Source: Prorocentrum cordatum (lineage: Eukaryota > Sar > Dinophyceae > Prorocentrales > Prorocentraceae). From it: a stretch of DNA of 64,000 bases. Shown here piece by piece: positions 41,701 through 51,522 of the stretch. Within the stretch, counting starts at the first letter, position 1. Each line of letters starts with the position of its first letter. The stretch is from NCBI GenBank assembly GCA_963575745.1, contig CAUYUJ010022060.1, positions 450,696 to 514,695 of the forward strand. Reading direction: 5' to 3'. The position numbers and the translations under genes are program-made. Under the pieces are notes generated by a model, which was not told the origin of the DNA, made no database searches, and was given only the letters and a program-made list of their open reading frames with translations.

Positions 41701-43430
41701 CGCGGCCGCTGGCAGCGGCCCCGAGCCAGGACGCGCCACGGACCCGCGCCCAGCAGCGGCATGGGCCCCGCGCGGTGGAGCCGCCAGGCGACGCGTGCTG
41801 GACACCCGGCACGCACCCTGGACTTGGCGTGACTCGCGTGGGCCACGCGCGACTAGCGCGCCGACGTGGGCACAGCTGGTCCCTCCCACTGTCGGCGCCG
41901 CGTGCCTGCGCCAGACCGCACTCAGAGCTGGTGCGAAACATGCGGTGCATGCAGCAGCCCGCTAGCAGCAGGATGCCTGCGTGTGTGTAGGGCAAATATG
42001 TACATAGCGTCTTCGTCGAGGACGTCTGGATAGCACAGCGAAAGAAAACTGCCTCATGCATGAGCTTGTAACCTTGCACCCCGCACCATAACATTAATGT
42101 GCATGTGTGTCGTAAGTGCCAGCGTCCGATTGTGAGCTACCGTGAATGTTCCAAACTGTCCTGTTCACAATGTGCTCAGCTCAAGTTCAGTGTTGGTCCG
42201 AAGTATGGGTGATTCCACTCTTGACCAAACGTGAATCATTGCCCGGATTTCCGCCCCGCGGTAATGGCCTTGCCCTTCTGAACCTTCAGACTTGGGCGAA
42301 GCAGGTCGACAATGTCCTGGGCGCGGCGGACATCGTGCACTGATGCGGCAGAATGAGCCTTCCAGCGTGATACCGAAAAAAACCATGCCAGAGCGCTTCG
42401 AACATCCGATGCGCGGGCAGGGAGCCACGCTGCTCGGCGACGACCGCGGCGACGCGCGGCGTCGCCAGCTGCGCGCTGACTTTCGGCTGCGCTTTGCCGG
42501 GGGGTCCGCGCTCCGCGTCCAGCATCTGAGGCGCGTGGCAGGTCTCGGCGCGATCATCCTGGCGGTTCATTGCCTCGTTCGCCCCGCGGTCGGCGCTGGG
42601 CCCACCGGCCGGCGCGAGCGAACGAACTGTTGCTCTGATCAGATTTGGGCAGTGATCTGACATGCCCCACTTCTTTCCGGAGGCCAGTCAGAAGTGGACG
42701 CGCGGTCATATGCGCACAGACGATGCGCGCGATTTTCTTGGCGGTGAACTCGCTGGGCTGTCGCTCTTCTCGTCTTCTCCGCGATTTGAAGGAGGGGGGG
42801 GAGAGGGTTTGTTCGTGGTACTCCCAGCGAGAACAGGCCGTTGTGTCAGCGTGGGCGCGCGCGTAGAGCAGACGCGGCCCGGTCCTCCTGCGCTGCAAGG
42901 TTGAGCGGGTCGCAAGGCGGCGGTGCGTGCGCTGCACCTTCGGCGCGCCAACTGCAGCGCCGCTGAAGATGTCAACCGTCGTCGGACGCACAGCGAGCGG
43001 CGCGCGTTTTTGTCGGCGAATTGCGGCTGGCCGCGTTGGCAGCAACGCGCCGATGGTGCTGATGGGGGCGAAGGCATTGGCGCCCTCCTCGCCGTTGTGC
43101 GCGGACACGCGAGGTACGTCCGCAGGGCAGATATACCCCTGCCAAAACTGCGGTCGCGGCGTAGCGAGCGAGGTGTTAGGGGGCGCGGCGCGCCGCTGCC
43201 GCGTTCTGCTGCAGTCGATCCTGGGCGAGCTGCGGCAGTAGACGCGCGCGTGCCAACGTAGCGGCGGCGCGGGTCTTGCCGCGTGAGTGGCCTAGCTTGC
43301 AGAGTGGTTCACACATGCGTGCTTTTGTAGCTGTTGACCAGGAAGCGCCCCCAGCCGCCGCGCGCGTCAGCCGGCGCGTCGAGCCCCTACTGAAACCGAA
43401 CTGACAACTGTGAAGGTGGTTGTTGTTTAG
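41700..43430. other. Unassigned GC-rich region
   Basis: No gene I can defend. A minus-strand segment at about 42620-42760 reads FTAKKIARIVCAHMTARPLL then TGLRKEVGHVRSLPKSDQSN and might be an exon. Competing frames and the absence of clear splice sites keep it below calling level. Confidence 0.3.
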
Positions 43431-46400
43431 CAGCCAGCGCCCTGCTCTTGACTGGAGGTCGAGGCGGCGGCGTTTTGCAGCGCCTCTCGAGCTTGGCGTC
43501 TACGAGTGAAGGTCGCGGCTGCCGGCGGGAGCCGGCTGCAAAGCGGGCATCCATTGGCAACCGCTTCCGCGGGGGGCATCGGGGTGGTAGAACTGGTTGG
43601 GGAGAGCGAGCAGGGGGAGAGAGACTGCGCAGAGGCAGAGCTGGGCGGATCTGGAGACCGCGCGGCAGCGCTGCCTCGCACTTCCTTCGTGCCGCGGTTG
43701 TTTTCGCGCGCCCTCCTCCTCCCGACTGTTCTCCTAGTCCTCTGTCTGGCGTCGTCCTCCTCGCCTCGAGTTGGTCGTGCGTCCTGCGGCCCCAGACCCT
43801 CTGCGCCCCCCTCGTCCTCTAGCCCATCCAGCAGCAGCTGGCGCCCCGTGGCCCGCGGCGCGGCGGCGGCGGAGATTGAGTGAGAAGTGAACCCTTGGAC
43901 AGGCATTCGCATCGCGCGCGCAGCCGCGGGCGCAAAAACGCCGGCGTGCGCGCGCATCATGGCCAGGCAGAGCAGCGCGCAAACGTGCGCGCCAGCCCTG
44001 TCGCAGGGCGCCGCGGCTCGGCGCGCGCCCCCCCCCCCGCGCGCCCGTCGCCCGACGCAGAGCGTGGCAGACAGGCCGCGCGCTCATAGCCGTGGAAAGA
44101 GAGGGCGGAGAAGACGGCCCGGTAGAACACTACGCACTGCGCGCGGGCGAAGATGACAAAGAGGAAGCAGGACACTGTGATGGTACACTTAAGAACACGA
44201 TGGTTGTGGACACGTAAATCGAGGACGAAGCGGCCGGGATAATCAGCAAACGATCACCATATCAGATCAGCCCAGATCGAAGATATAACTGACAAGCAAC
44301 TACACGTGATACCCGAGAAAACGGAACGCGTGCGTCGTGGAATCAATCGGCGTAGAACATAATCATATCCTTCGGGCGCAGACCAACGAGCGCAATCCAC
44401 AGGTCGAACACGCTATGCTCGACGCTGCGTGGATTTGCCGGCCCAGCAAGGGGCAGCGCGGCCCGTCGGAAGGGAAGTGGGGAGCTCTGTGGAGCTCGGC
44501 CCCTTGGGTCGTCAGGCGCCGGCTCAACTGCGCGCGCCGACCGCGAGCGGCGCGCGCCCTTGGCGAGGGGGCGCCAGGCCATCGAGCCGGCGGGCGAGAC
44601 CTCAGTGGAGGCGCAACACTGCCGGACGGCGGCCCAGCAGGAGACAGCGTGCCGGACAAGTCAAATGCCAGACCCGCAGCAAGTAGCGCGTTGAAAGTAA
44701 ATCGCGCCGAGTAGCGAATGCGCAGCTGAAAAAGCGGCGCGCAGCGAGGTAGCACTGCCCGCGTCGGCTGGCCTGCGCCTTCGCTGTTCCTAATCACTGA
44801 AGCGGTGGCGTGGCTGAATAGGTGGACTGAAAAAGAGATGCCGGGCAAAACTTGCAATTTGGCAAAAGTGCGCGCGAGCTGACATCGCATGCCTGTTGAC
44901 CTGGCCCGCAGAGGGTCCCTCTGTGAGCTGCGCCCCGTGCGACGTTGCCGATTGAGGCCTGCGCGCGGTTGGGAGAACCAACGTGGGTGCCAGCAGGCAC
45001 TCTGGGAGGTGGTTGGAGACGAGCTTGGCCATGCGCAGGTGCGCTCGGCGCGCCAGCCTGCGCGCGGCCGCGCGGCCAGGCGCGACGGCGGCCCTCGTGC
45101 GCGGCGCATAGCGTTTTCGGGCACGAGCGTGGCGCGCCTCTGCCTTCGCGCGCGCTCCGGCGCACGGCTGAGCGCGCTGATGTCCAGCGCGCGCTGCAAG
45201 GCGCGCAGGTGAGCGCGGGCGTTGCGCGTCGCGCGTGCTATTGCCGCTGGGCAGCGCCCATGCCCCGGCGTGCGTAGCGCGACGCCTGGGAGCATCTGGG
45301 AGCGCCAGTGCACAGCAAACTGCGCTTGCGCAGCTGCATCACTGGCCATGGGCAATGCCCCAGGCGCGCTGAGCAGCAGGCGGGTGCGCATAAGTAGCGT
45401 GCACCACGAGGCCTGCGCGCCGCGCGCTGGCATTGCGCATGAGTGCCCCCCCACCAACAAGTCCTGCATGGTAGGGCAGTTGCCGCTGAAGGGACATATC
45501 TGCGCGCTTCTCTGCCCGAAGCTGCCGCGGCAGTGCCGCGTGGCCACGTGCCGAGACCGAATGGCACAGCGCAAGGCGTAAGCGTGATCTCGCGGCTGAA
45601 GGCACGACAGACGTGTCAGCGCGTCTGAAGCCGCACGCCCTGCGCATCATGCGTCCGTGCGCAAGGGCGCACCGCATGCACCTAGAGCGTGGGGCGCCGA
45701 GTGCTGCTGTCAAGTGAATGGCGCAGCTCTGCCCCGATGGCCTGTCAATCGCACTCAGCAGTGCTGCCCCGTTGAGTAGGTGGACGGGCGGCGCGCTGGT
45801 GACGAGGCTGACGAGTGGTCGTGGCCACGGAAGCGCACGGTGCAGCGCGTAGGCTGGGCCACTCCCCTGTTCCATTGGGAAAGGTGTGTGGCAAGGCTTC
45901 AAGGCAGCGCGCGGCACGACAGCACTAGGTGCTGGCCACATGCCTGGGCGTCTCATCCTGAGTGCTGTAGGTGGCAGCGAGGTCCCCGTCGATGTCCGCG
46001 TCAAAGAAGAACCAGAAGACGACGCACAGCACCTCGAAGTTGCCGAAGTGGTCGACGAGGCGGATGAGACGACGAACCCAATGTAGCAATGGTCGTGGCG
46101 TAGCTGACGTGCCGGCTGCATCTGGACGTAGTGTCTGCAGCCCTCGCTGGATGCGTGTTTGGCCAGCTGCGGCCCACAGTGGGGGCAAAAACATGCATCG
46201 GCGACATCAGGTTGGTGATGAATGGCTTGCTGCCCCCGAGCGCCAATATGGAATTCCTACTCGATAAGACTCCACAGCGATGTGAGCTGCGGAAGCGCCT
46301 TGGGGCTCGAGCCTGCGCAGGGGCGAATGCCACATTGAAGCAAGCCGTAGTAGTGCCGTTGCCCTTGCCTGACGACGAAGGTGGTGAGATACTCATGTAC

Positions 46401-47010
46401 AGTGGCGTTCAATGCTCCACTCGGGTGGTGCGACGCGCTCGCAAGGACAGCCAGCACTGTCGCACACATCGCGAGGCACGGCCCTAGCCCAGGGAGGGTC
46501 CTCGCAGTCGTGCCCGGCGCGACGCTGCGGCCAGTGCCTGCGGGGTGCGATGGGTCGGGGAACGTCGTGGCGCTCCCGTGGGCGCGTCGATCGACATCGC
46601 GGTAACGCCTGCAGCTGCTGTCGCCCTGCGCACCTGGACTCTCGCGCGTCTCATACCGCACGGCGTTTGTCATCATCGCAGCCTGTGAGCGTCCAGGGCG
46701 TATCACCGAATGGTTTGCAGGACAGCACTGGGCACAGGCCGTCCGTGGGACGGAGGGTGGTATATCAATGACAAGATTGGGGAGAGTGCGAATGTGCGTC
46801 AACATCACACTACGCGCAGTCCCGTGTATCGCGGGCTGGGAATGATCCCAACTTCGCTACCAACTAGAATTGCGGGTGGCCGTGGTGAGAAATAAAAGAC
46901 ATGGAGGCAATGGTAACATGAGAGATGGAAGAGCAGCTGTCCTTTCCCTCTTACTATCGTAGCAGGTGCACTGGCTTGCTGTGAGCTGTACGGCAGCGGA
47001 CCACTCAGAT
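43430..47010. other. Unassigned GC-rich region, possible isolated exons
   Basis: CGCG-rich sequence, open on both strands for hundreds of codons. Minus-strand 46260-46530 reads LPGLGPCLAMCATVLAVLAS then HEYLTTFVVRQGQRHYYGLL, with a membrane-like stretch. The plus strand over the same bases also reads reasonable text (MEFLLDKTPQRCELRKRLG). The strand cannot be decided, so no gene is called. Confidence 0.3.
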
Positions 47011-47013
47011 ACG

Positions 47014-47178
47014 AGTGAGGAGGAGGAGGAGAAAGAGGAGGAGGAAGAGGAAGAGGAGGAGGAGGAGGAGGAGGAGGAGGAAGAGGAGAGGAGACAGCGG
47101 AGGAATCTCACATGAGGAGGTAAGGAGGAGGAGGAGGAGGAGGCGGAGGAGGAAGAGGAGGAGGAGGAGGAGTAGGAG
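47014..47178. repeat. (GGA)n microsatellite with AGA interruptions
   Basis: About 165 bp of GGA/GAA triplets. Confidence 0.9.
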
Positions 47179-47179
47179 G

Positions 47180-47930
47180 AATAATAATATTAGTCAGGTG
47201 AAGGTGGACAGCAGCATGAGCAGGAAGTGGATACTGAGGAGAACGAGGAGAAATAGAGGGCAGAAATTGCATCGGTGCCTCCTCCTCCTCCTCCGCCTCC
47301 TCCTCTTCCCGCTCCTTCCTCACCCTCGTCTCCTCCCCCCCTGCCCAGCTCTTCCTGCCCTCCCAACGTCCTCAGAGGGGGGGCGCACGCATCGAAAGAC
47401 TCCCCGCAGCAGAAGCAGGCTGGGCCGTCCCCAGACCTCCCCTCGACAGCCCGACCCCGCCCGACGCCATCTCCAGGCCCCCCGCCCACTCCTCCTGCCC
47501 CCGAGCAGGTGGACGACGACGAGGACGACGACTAGGACGCAGACGAGGATCGAGGACGAGCACGCCCCCTCCGCCACATGCCCCCCCTCCAAAGCCCTGG
47601 ATCAGTCGCGGCCCTCCGCGACAGCTCGCGTGCGGCCGAGGGGACGGGCGCCGGGCGCCACAAGAGGGTCCGAGCGCGGGCCAGGGCGGGGGCCGTGACG
47701 ACGAGGACGATGGAGGCCATGTTCGCCGTCGCCTCCTCCGGGGGTCACGACGTGGAGGACGGCGGGGAGGGAGAGCCTGCTCGGCGGCGACGGGGCGACA
47801 CGAGGGGGTCAGCAGGAGGGGGCGCAAGTCAGAGGAAGCCCCCCCCGCACCCGCGGCAGGGTGGGAAAGGCAGGCAGGGACGGGAGAGCGAGGGGAAGGG
47901 AAGAGGAGAGCGGAGATGACGCAGAGCGCG
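47180..47930. other. Unassigned stretch, GAC and CCG-rich
   Basis: Short triplet runs (TCC at 47277-47310, GAC at 47510-47535). No gene recognised. Confidence 0.35.
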
Positions 47931-47933
47931 ATT

Positions 47934-48850
47934 GGCACACCCTGCCTGGCACACCCTGCCTGGCACGACTGGGTAACCCTGCACTGGCACAACTGGCACA
48001 CCCTGCCTGGTACGACTGAGCACACCCTGCACTGGCACAACTGGCGCGCCCCGTCTGGCACACCCTGCCTGGCACGACTGCGCGCACCCTGCGCTGGCAC
48101 ACCCTGCCTGGCACGACTGGGCACACCCTGCACTGGCACAGCTGGCACACCCTGCCTGACGCACCCTGCCTGGCACGACTGCGCACATCCTGCACTGGCA
48201 CAACTGGCCTGGCACGACTGAGCACGCCCTGCAATTTCACATCTGGCACGCCCTGCCTGGCACACCCTGCCTGGCGCGACTGGGCACACCCTGCACTGGC
48301 ACATTTGGCACACCCTGCCTGGCACGACTGAGCACACCCTGCACTGGCACATCTGGCGAGACCTGCCTCGCACACCCTTCCTGGCACGAATGTGCACGCC
48401 CTGCATTGGCACAACTGGCACACCCTGCCTGGCACGACTGGGCACACCCTGCACTGGCACAACTGGCGCACCATGTCTGGCACACCCTGCCTGGCAGAAC
48501 TGCGCACGTCCTGCACTGGCCCGACTGAGCACACCCTGCCCGGCAAGACTGCGCACAGCCTGCACTGGCACGACTGAGCACACCCTGCCTGGCACGACTG
48601 CGCACACCCTGCGCCAGCACAACTGGCACACCCTGCCTGGCACGACTGCGCACACCCTGCGCTGGCACAGCTGGGGCGCGCCCTGCCTGTCACACCCTGC
48701 CTGGCACGATTGTGCACACTCTGCGCTGGCACGAGTAGCACACCCTGACTTTCGCGACTGAGCACGCCCTGCACTGGCACAATTGGCACACGGCACAACA
48801 GAACGGCCACGGTACGTGCGTACAGGCAACCGGCACAACTGGCACAGCTG
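47934..48850. repeat. 24/48-bp satellite, GGCACACCCTGCCTGGCACG units
   Basis: Alternating half-units GGCACACCCTGCCTGGCACG(ACTG) and GCACACCCTGCACTGGCACA(ACT), about 35-40 half-units in 900 bp. Half-units are 24 bp, so frames stay open. The minus strand reads a cysteine-rich repeat (CASAGCAQSCQAG) inside a 539-codon open frame that continues into unrelated GC-rich sequence. No start or end of a real gene is evident. Confidence 0.85.
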
Positions 48851-48885
48851 GCGAGACTGGCATTGAGGCCGCAGCGCGGCCGTCT

Positions 48886-49545
48886 TGGCAATGATCCGAG
48901 TCATCATGGATCGCGATGGCGCCTGGCTGATGGCCTTCGCCAGTCTCCCAATCAGGTCCGATACGTACGATCGCTGTTCAGGCTGAGGCACAGCCTTTCG
49001 AATGTGTCAATGGCCACGCCGCGCACAGATGAACCGGTCATGCACTTCACGAGATGGCGGACTCAAGGTTCAGAGCTGGAGAGATGGATCCACGCAGCGT
49101 CTCGCATTTCATCGCTGAACCAAGCCATCGTGTACTGCGGCCAGATGGGAATCGCAACGGGCGGTCCGTTGGAGGTTTTTGCTGGTTCTCCGTTCGCCAC
49201 CGCCTCTTCTGCCGGGACGAAAACGCAACGAACATCGCCAAGCTCTTTGTGGCGCCCAGATGGCATCCCACGCAACACTGGAGATCATCGGCTTCCTCCT
49301 CCGCTCGCCCGCTGGACCTCTCTTCGAGGAGCGTGCCCGGCGCACGGGGTCCGCAGACGCCCCCCTCCCGACGATTTCGGGCGGGTGGGTGTTGACCGAG
49401 GAGTGCAACTGGCCGCCGCTGGCGCGGAGGACCGCGGCCGGCCGCCGCTGGCGCCTGACAGCGAGCAGTCTGCGACCGGATGGCGCCCGTCCTCGGCATC
49501 ACAATGGATCGCGATAGGGCCTGGTTGATGGCCTCCGCCACACGC
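48886..49545. repeat. Duplicated 45-50 bp segment about 600 bp apart
   Basis: ATGGATCGCGATGGCGCCTG...GGCCTTCGCCA (48905-48945) recurs as ATGGATCGCGATAGGGCCTG...GGCCTCCGCCA (49502-49542). On the minus strand both give LAKAISQAPSRSMM-like text (AEAINQALSRSIV). The intervening 550 bp are unassigned. Confidence 0.7.
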
Positions 49546-49895
49546 TGAACGGTCCGCTTCCTCGTCCGAAGTCATCGCGTTTTCGGGAAGGGCATCCCCT
49601 GACAAGGGCATGGCTGCTCCGTGCGGTAGAATCTGCCGTGCGTGCGTGCAGTGAAGAGTTCAGGCCGCGCGCACCGCGGCGCGGGCGATGCTCCTCGCCA
49701 CAAATGGGCCAAAAGGGACTGAGGCGCGAACGAAGCAGAAGGCCGCTCCCCCCCCAGGCGGGCGCCTCGCTCTCGCTCTCTCGCTCACTCCCTCCCCCCC
49801 TCTCGGGTACATCATGGAAAAAAGGCTCACGGGCGGTCTGGCGCCAGCCTGGCACAGCAATTCCCACCATGAATACGCAATGGAAAACATCCGTC
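49546..49895. other. Unassigned 3' flank or intron
   Basis: Contains a CT-rich stretch at about 49765-49805. No gene recognised. Confidence 0.35.
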
Positions 49896-49896
49896 C

Positions 49897-50230
49897 TATC
49901 ATTCACGCATGTTGCAGCCTGGCTTGGGCAGCCACTGAAATGTCTCGCGGGCGCGCTGCCTCACTCGCCCGCCGATGCGCTCGGGCGTGGAGAACGGCAA
50001 TGTCAACAGGTCCCCTTTCCTGATGGGCTGCGCGTTGACGGCGAAGGGCAGGTCCGATGTGGTCGCGACCTGAATGGGGAGCTTGAATCCCTTCGGCGCG
50101 ACGCCAGAGTCCACCTGGCACGTCGGCACCGTGACGAGCACTGAGGTGAACTCCACGCCTGGCATCGTCGACTGCTGCGCAGCCCGCAGCCAGGCCCGAA
50201 GCGGGGCTACGTTCTTCAAGGGCCATTTCG
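49897..50230 (-). CDS. Putative terminal exon of host gene
   Basis: The frame reads KWPLKNVAPLRAWLRAAQQS, TMPGVEFTSVLVTVPTCQVD, SGVAPKGFKLPIQVATTSDL, PFAVNAQPIRKGDLLTLPFS, TPERIGGRVRQRARETFQWL then PKPGCNMRE and a TGA at 49897-49899. FAVNAQPIRKGDLLTLP has a beta-rich look. It follows exon 50330-50710 after about 100 bp that are out of frame. No family recognised. Confidence 0.6.
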
Positions 50231-50329
50231 CTTCTTCTGGTCCTTCCCCTGGAGCACAAGGGGAAGTCGTCGTCGGCCCTCGCCCCCGTCCTGCGCCGAT
50301 TCTTGGCTCTCTCTCGTGGAGGTGACAAC

Positions 50330-50710
50330 TTGCACCGAAACAATCATACTCTCGTGCGGGGTCCTTGTCGTACCCGCCACGCCGACGTGCTTCTCGAGGA
50401 AGAGTTGGGTGTCCTTGTTTGCCTCGGGCACCGCGGTGGTATCTGGGAACCGAACGAGCTGGCGCCTCGGGAAGTCGGCATTGGCCCTCACTTGCAAGGT
50501 GAGCGCGAACTCGAACCCATCCTGTGTCTCTGCAGAGAAGCATTTCACAAAGAGCGCGACCAGTGGGCCCCGTGTCTCTTTGACGAGGTTGGGCACTGTG
50601 GCCACATGGCCCTGCATCAAGACGCTCATCAACATAGTCTTCAGGCAGCCGACGGAGATGTCATGGAATTCGTACGTGGAGGTCGGCACCTTCAACTCCG
50701 AGTGTTGGGT
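50330..50710 (-). CDS. Exon of host gene, unknown protein
   Basis: The frame reads HSELKVPTSTYEFHDISVGC, LKTMLMSVLMQGHVATVPNL, VKETRGPLVALFVKCFSAET, QDGFEFALTLQVRANADFPR, RQLVRFPDTTAVPEANKDTQ, LFLEKHVGVAGTTRTPHESM. Clear protein character over about 125 residues. The upstream neighbour reads in another frame with at most a few bases between them, so an indel or very small intron lies near 50720. Confidence 0.65.
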
Positions 50711-50734
50711 GTCGCATCTTTCTCTCATTCTTAT

Positions 50735-51240
50735 CCTTGAATTCCTTCGGCATCATCCTCAAATCGCCCGCGTTGACCGCGAGGCGGTGAGCAGCACGAC
50801 CTGGTGGTGGGATCAACTCGACTGTAGCGTCGTCAGGGGGGCTCACGTTCAGAGGTCGGCTTTGACCCACTGTACCTCGTCCCCTCCGTTCGTCGGCTTC
50901 TCAGGATCAGTTGCGTCTGCTCCATATCGGGGCCTCTTCTCAGGCGGCTCAGTCACCCCGGGGCCGCCGCGGTCAGTCTGCGCGGGCAGCTCAGGAAGCC
51001 GTGAGGACGAGGCGCCCGCGGCGACATCGGGCGGCAGTTTGGGACGCTCGTCGGGGACGACACTCAAGGTCCAAATCCTCATTGGCCCGCGGCGCATCTG
51101 AAACCTGGACCTCCTTTCGCCTCGTCCTGCAGCGCCTCCTCGACCTCCTCGCCTCACCTCCAGCGATGGCGGGGCGCCTGGGCCCCCCGCCGCTGGGACC
51201 GCGAGACCGTCGCCACTGGAGGGGCCGTCGCCGCTGGGGG
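50735..51240 (-). CDS. Host-gene coding segment downstream of the retrotransposon
   Basis: Two frames: MRIWTLSVVPDERPKLPPDV, GASSSRLPELPAQTDRGGPG, EKRPRYGADATDPEKPTNGG, DEVQWVKADL (51090-50849), then GQSRPLNVSPPDDATVELIP, PPGRAAHRLAVNAGDLRMMP, KEFKDKNE (50868-50735). The first is in the same frame as the RT and is reached from it without a stop through the (TCC)n tract. A Pro-rich, basic and disordered segment; KRPRYG could act as a nuclear signal. No known domain. Confidence 0.5.
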
Positions 51241-51244
51241 GGCC

Positions 51245-51297
51245 GTCGCACCGGGGTGGCCGTCGCCGCTGGGGAGGGGGCCGTTGCCACTGGGCGG
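51245..51297. repeat. Left copy of 53-bp direct repeat flanking the LINE
   Basis: GTCGCACCGGGGTGGCCGTC and on to GCCACTGGGCGG. It is identical to 57155-57207 except A versus G at one position (51275/57185). It is part of a local GGCCGTCGCCGCTGGGG minisatellite. Confidence 0.9.
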
Positions 51298-51512
51298 AGG
51301 AGGGAGGAGGGAGGAGGAGGAGGAGGAGGAGGAGGAGGAGCAGGAGGAGGAGGAGGAGGAGGAGGAGGAGGAAGAGGAGGAGGAGGAGGGAAGGAGGAGG
51401 AGGAGGAAGGAGGAGGAGGAGGAGGACAGGAGGAGGAGGAGGAGGAGGAGGAGAAGGAGGAGGAGGAGGAGGAGAGGGAGGAGGAGGAGGAGCAGGAGGA
51501 GGAGGAGGAGGA
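51298..51512. repeat. (GGA)n tract at the 3' side of the LINE
   Basis: About 215 bp of GGA triplets with AGGA, GCA and GAA interruptions. It separates the left 53-bp repeat from the RT 3' end. Confidence 0.95.
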
Positions 51513-51522
51513 GGTTGGAGCG

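Noticed and set aside
44363-45574. 403-codon minus-strand frame as a gene
   Set aside because: Strongly Arg/Ala/Pro-biased, with several equally long competing frames on both strands and no motif.
47934-48850. CRISPR array
   Set aside because: Units are contiguous diverged 24-bp repeats without unique spacers, in a eukaryotic context.
47372-48991. 539-codon minus-strand frame as a gene
   Set aside because: Most is the 24-bp satellite and the remainder is Arg/Pro-biased GC-rich sequence with no domain.
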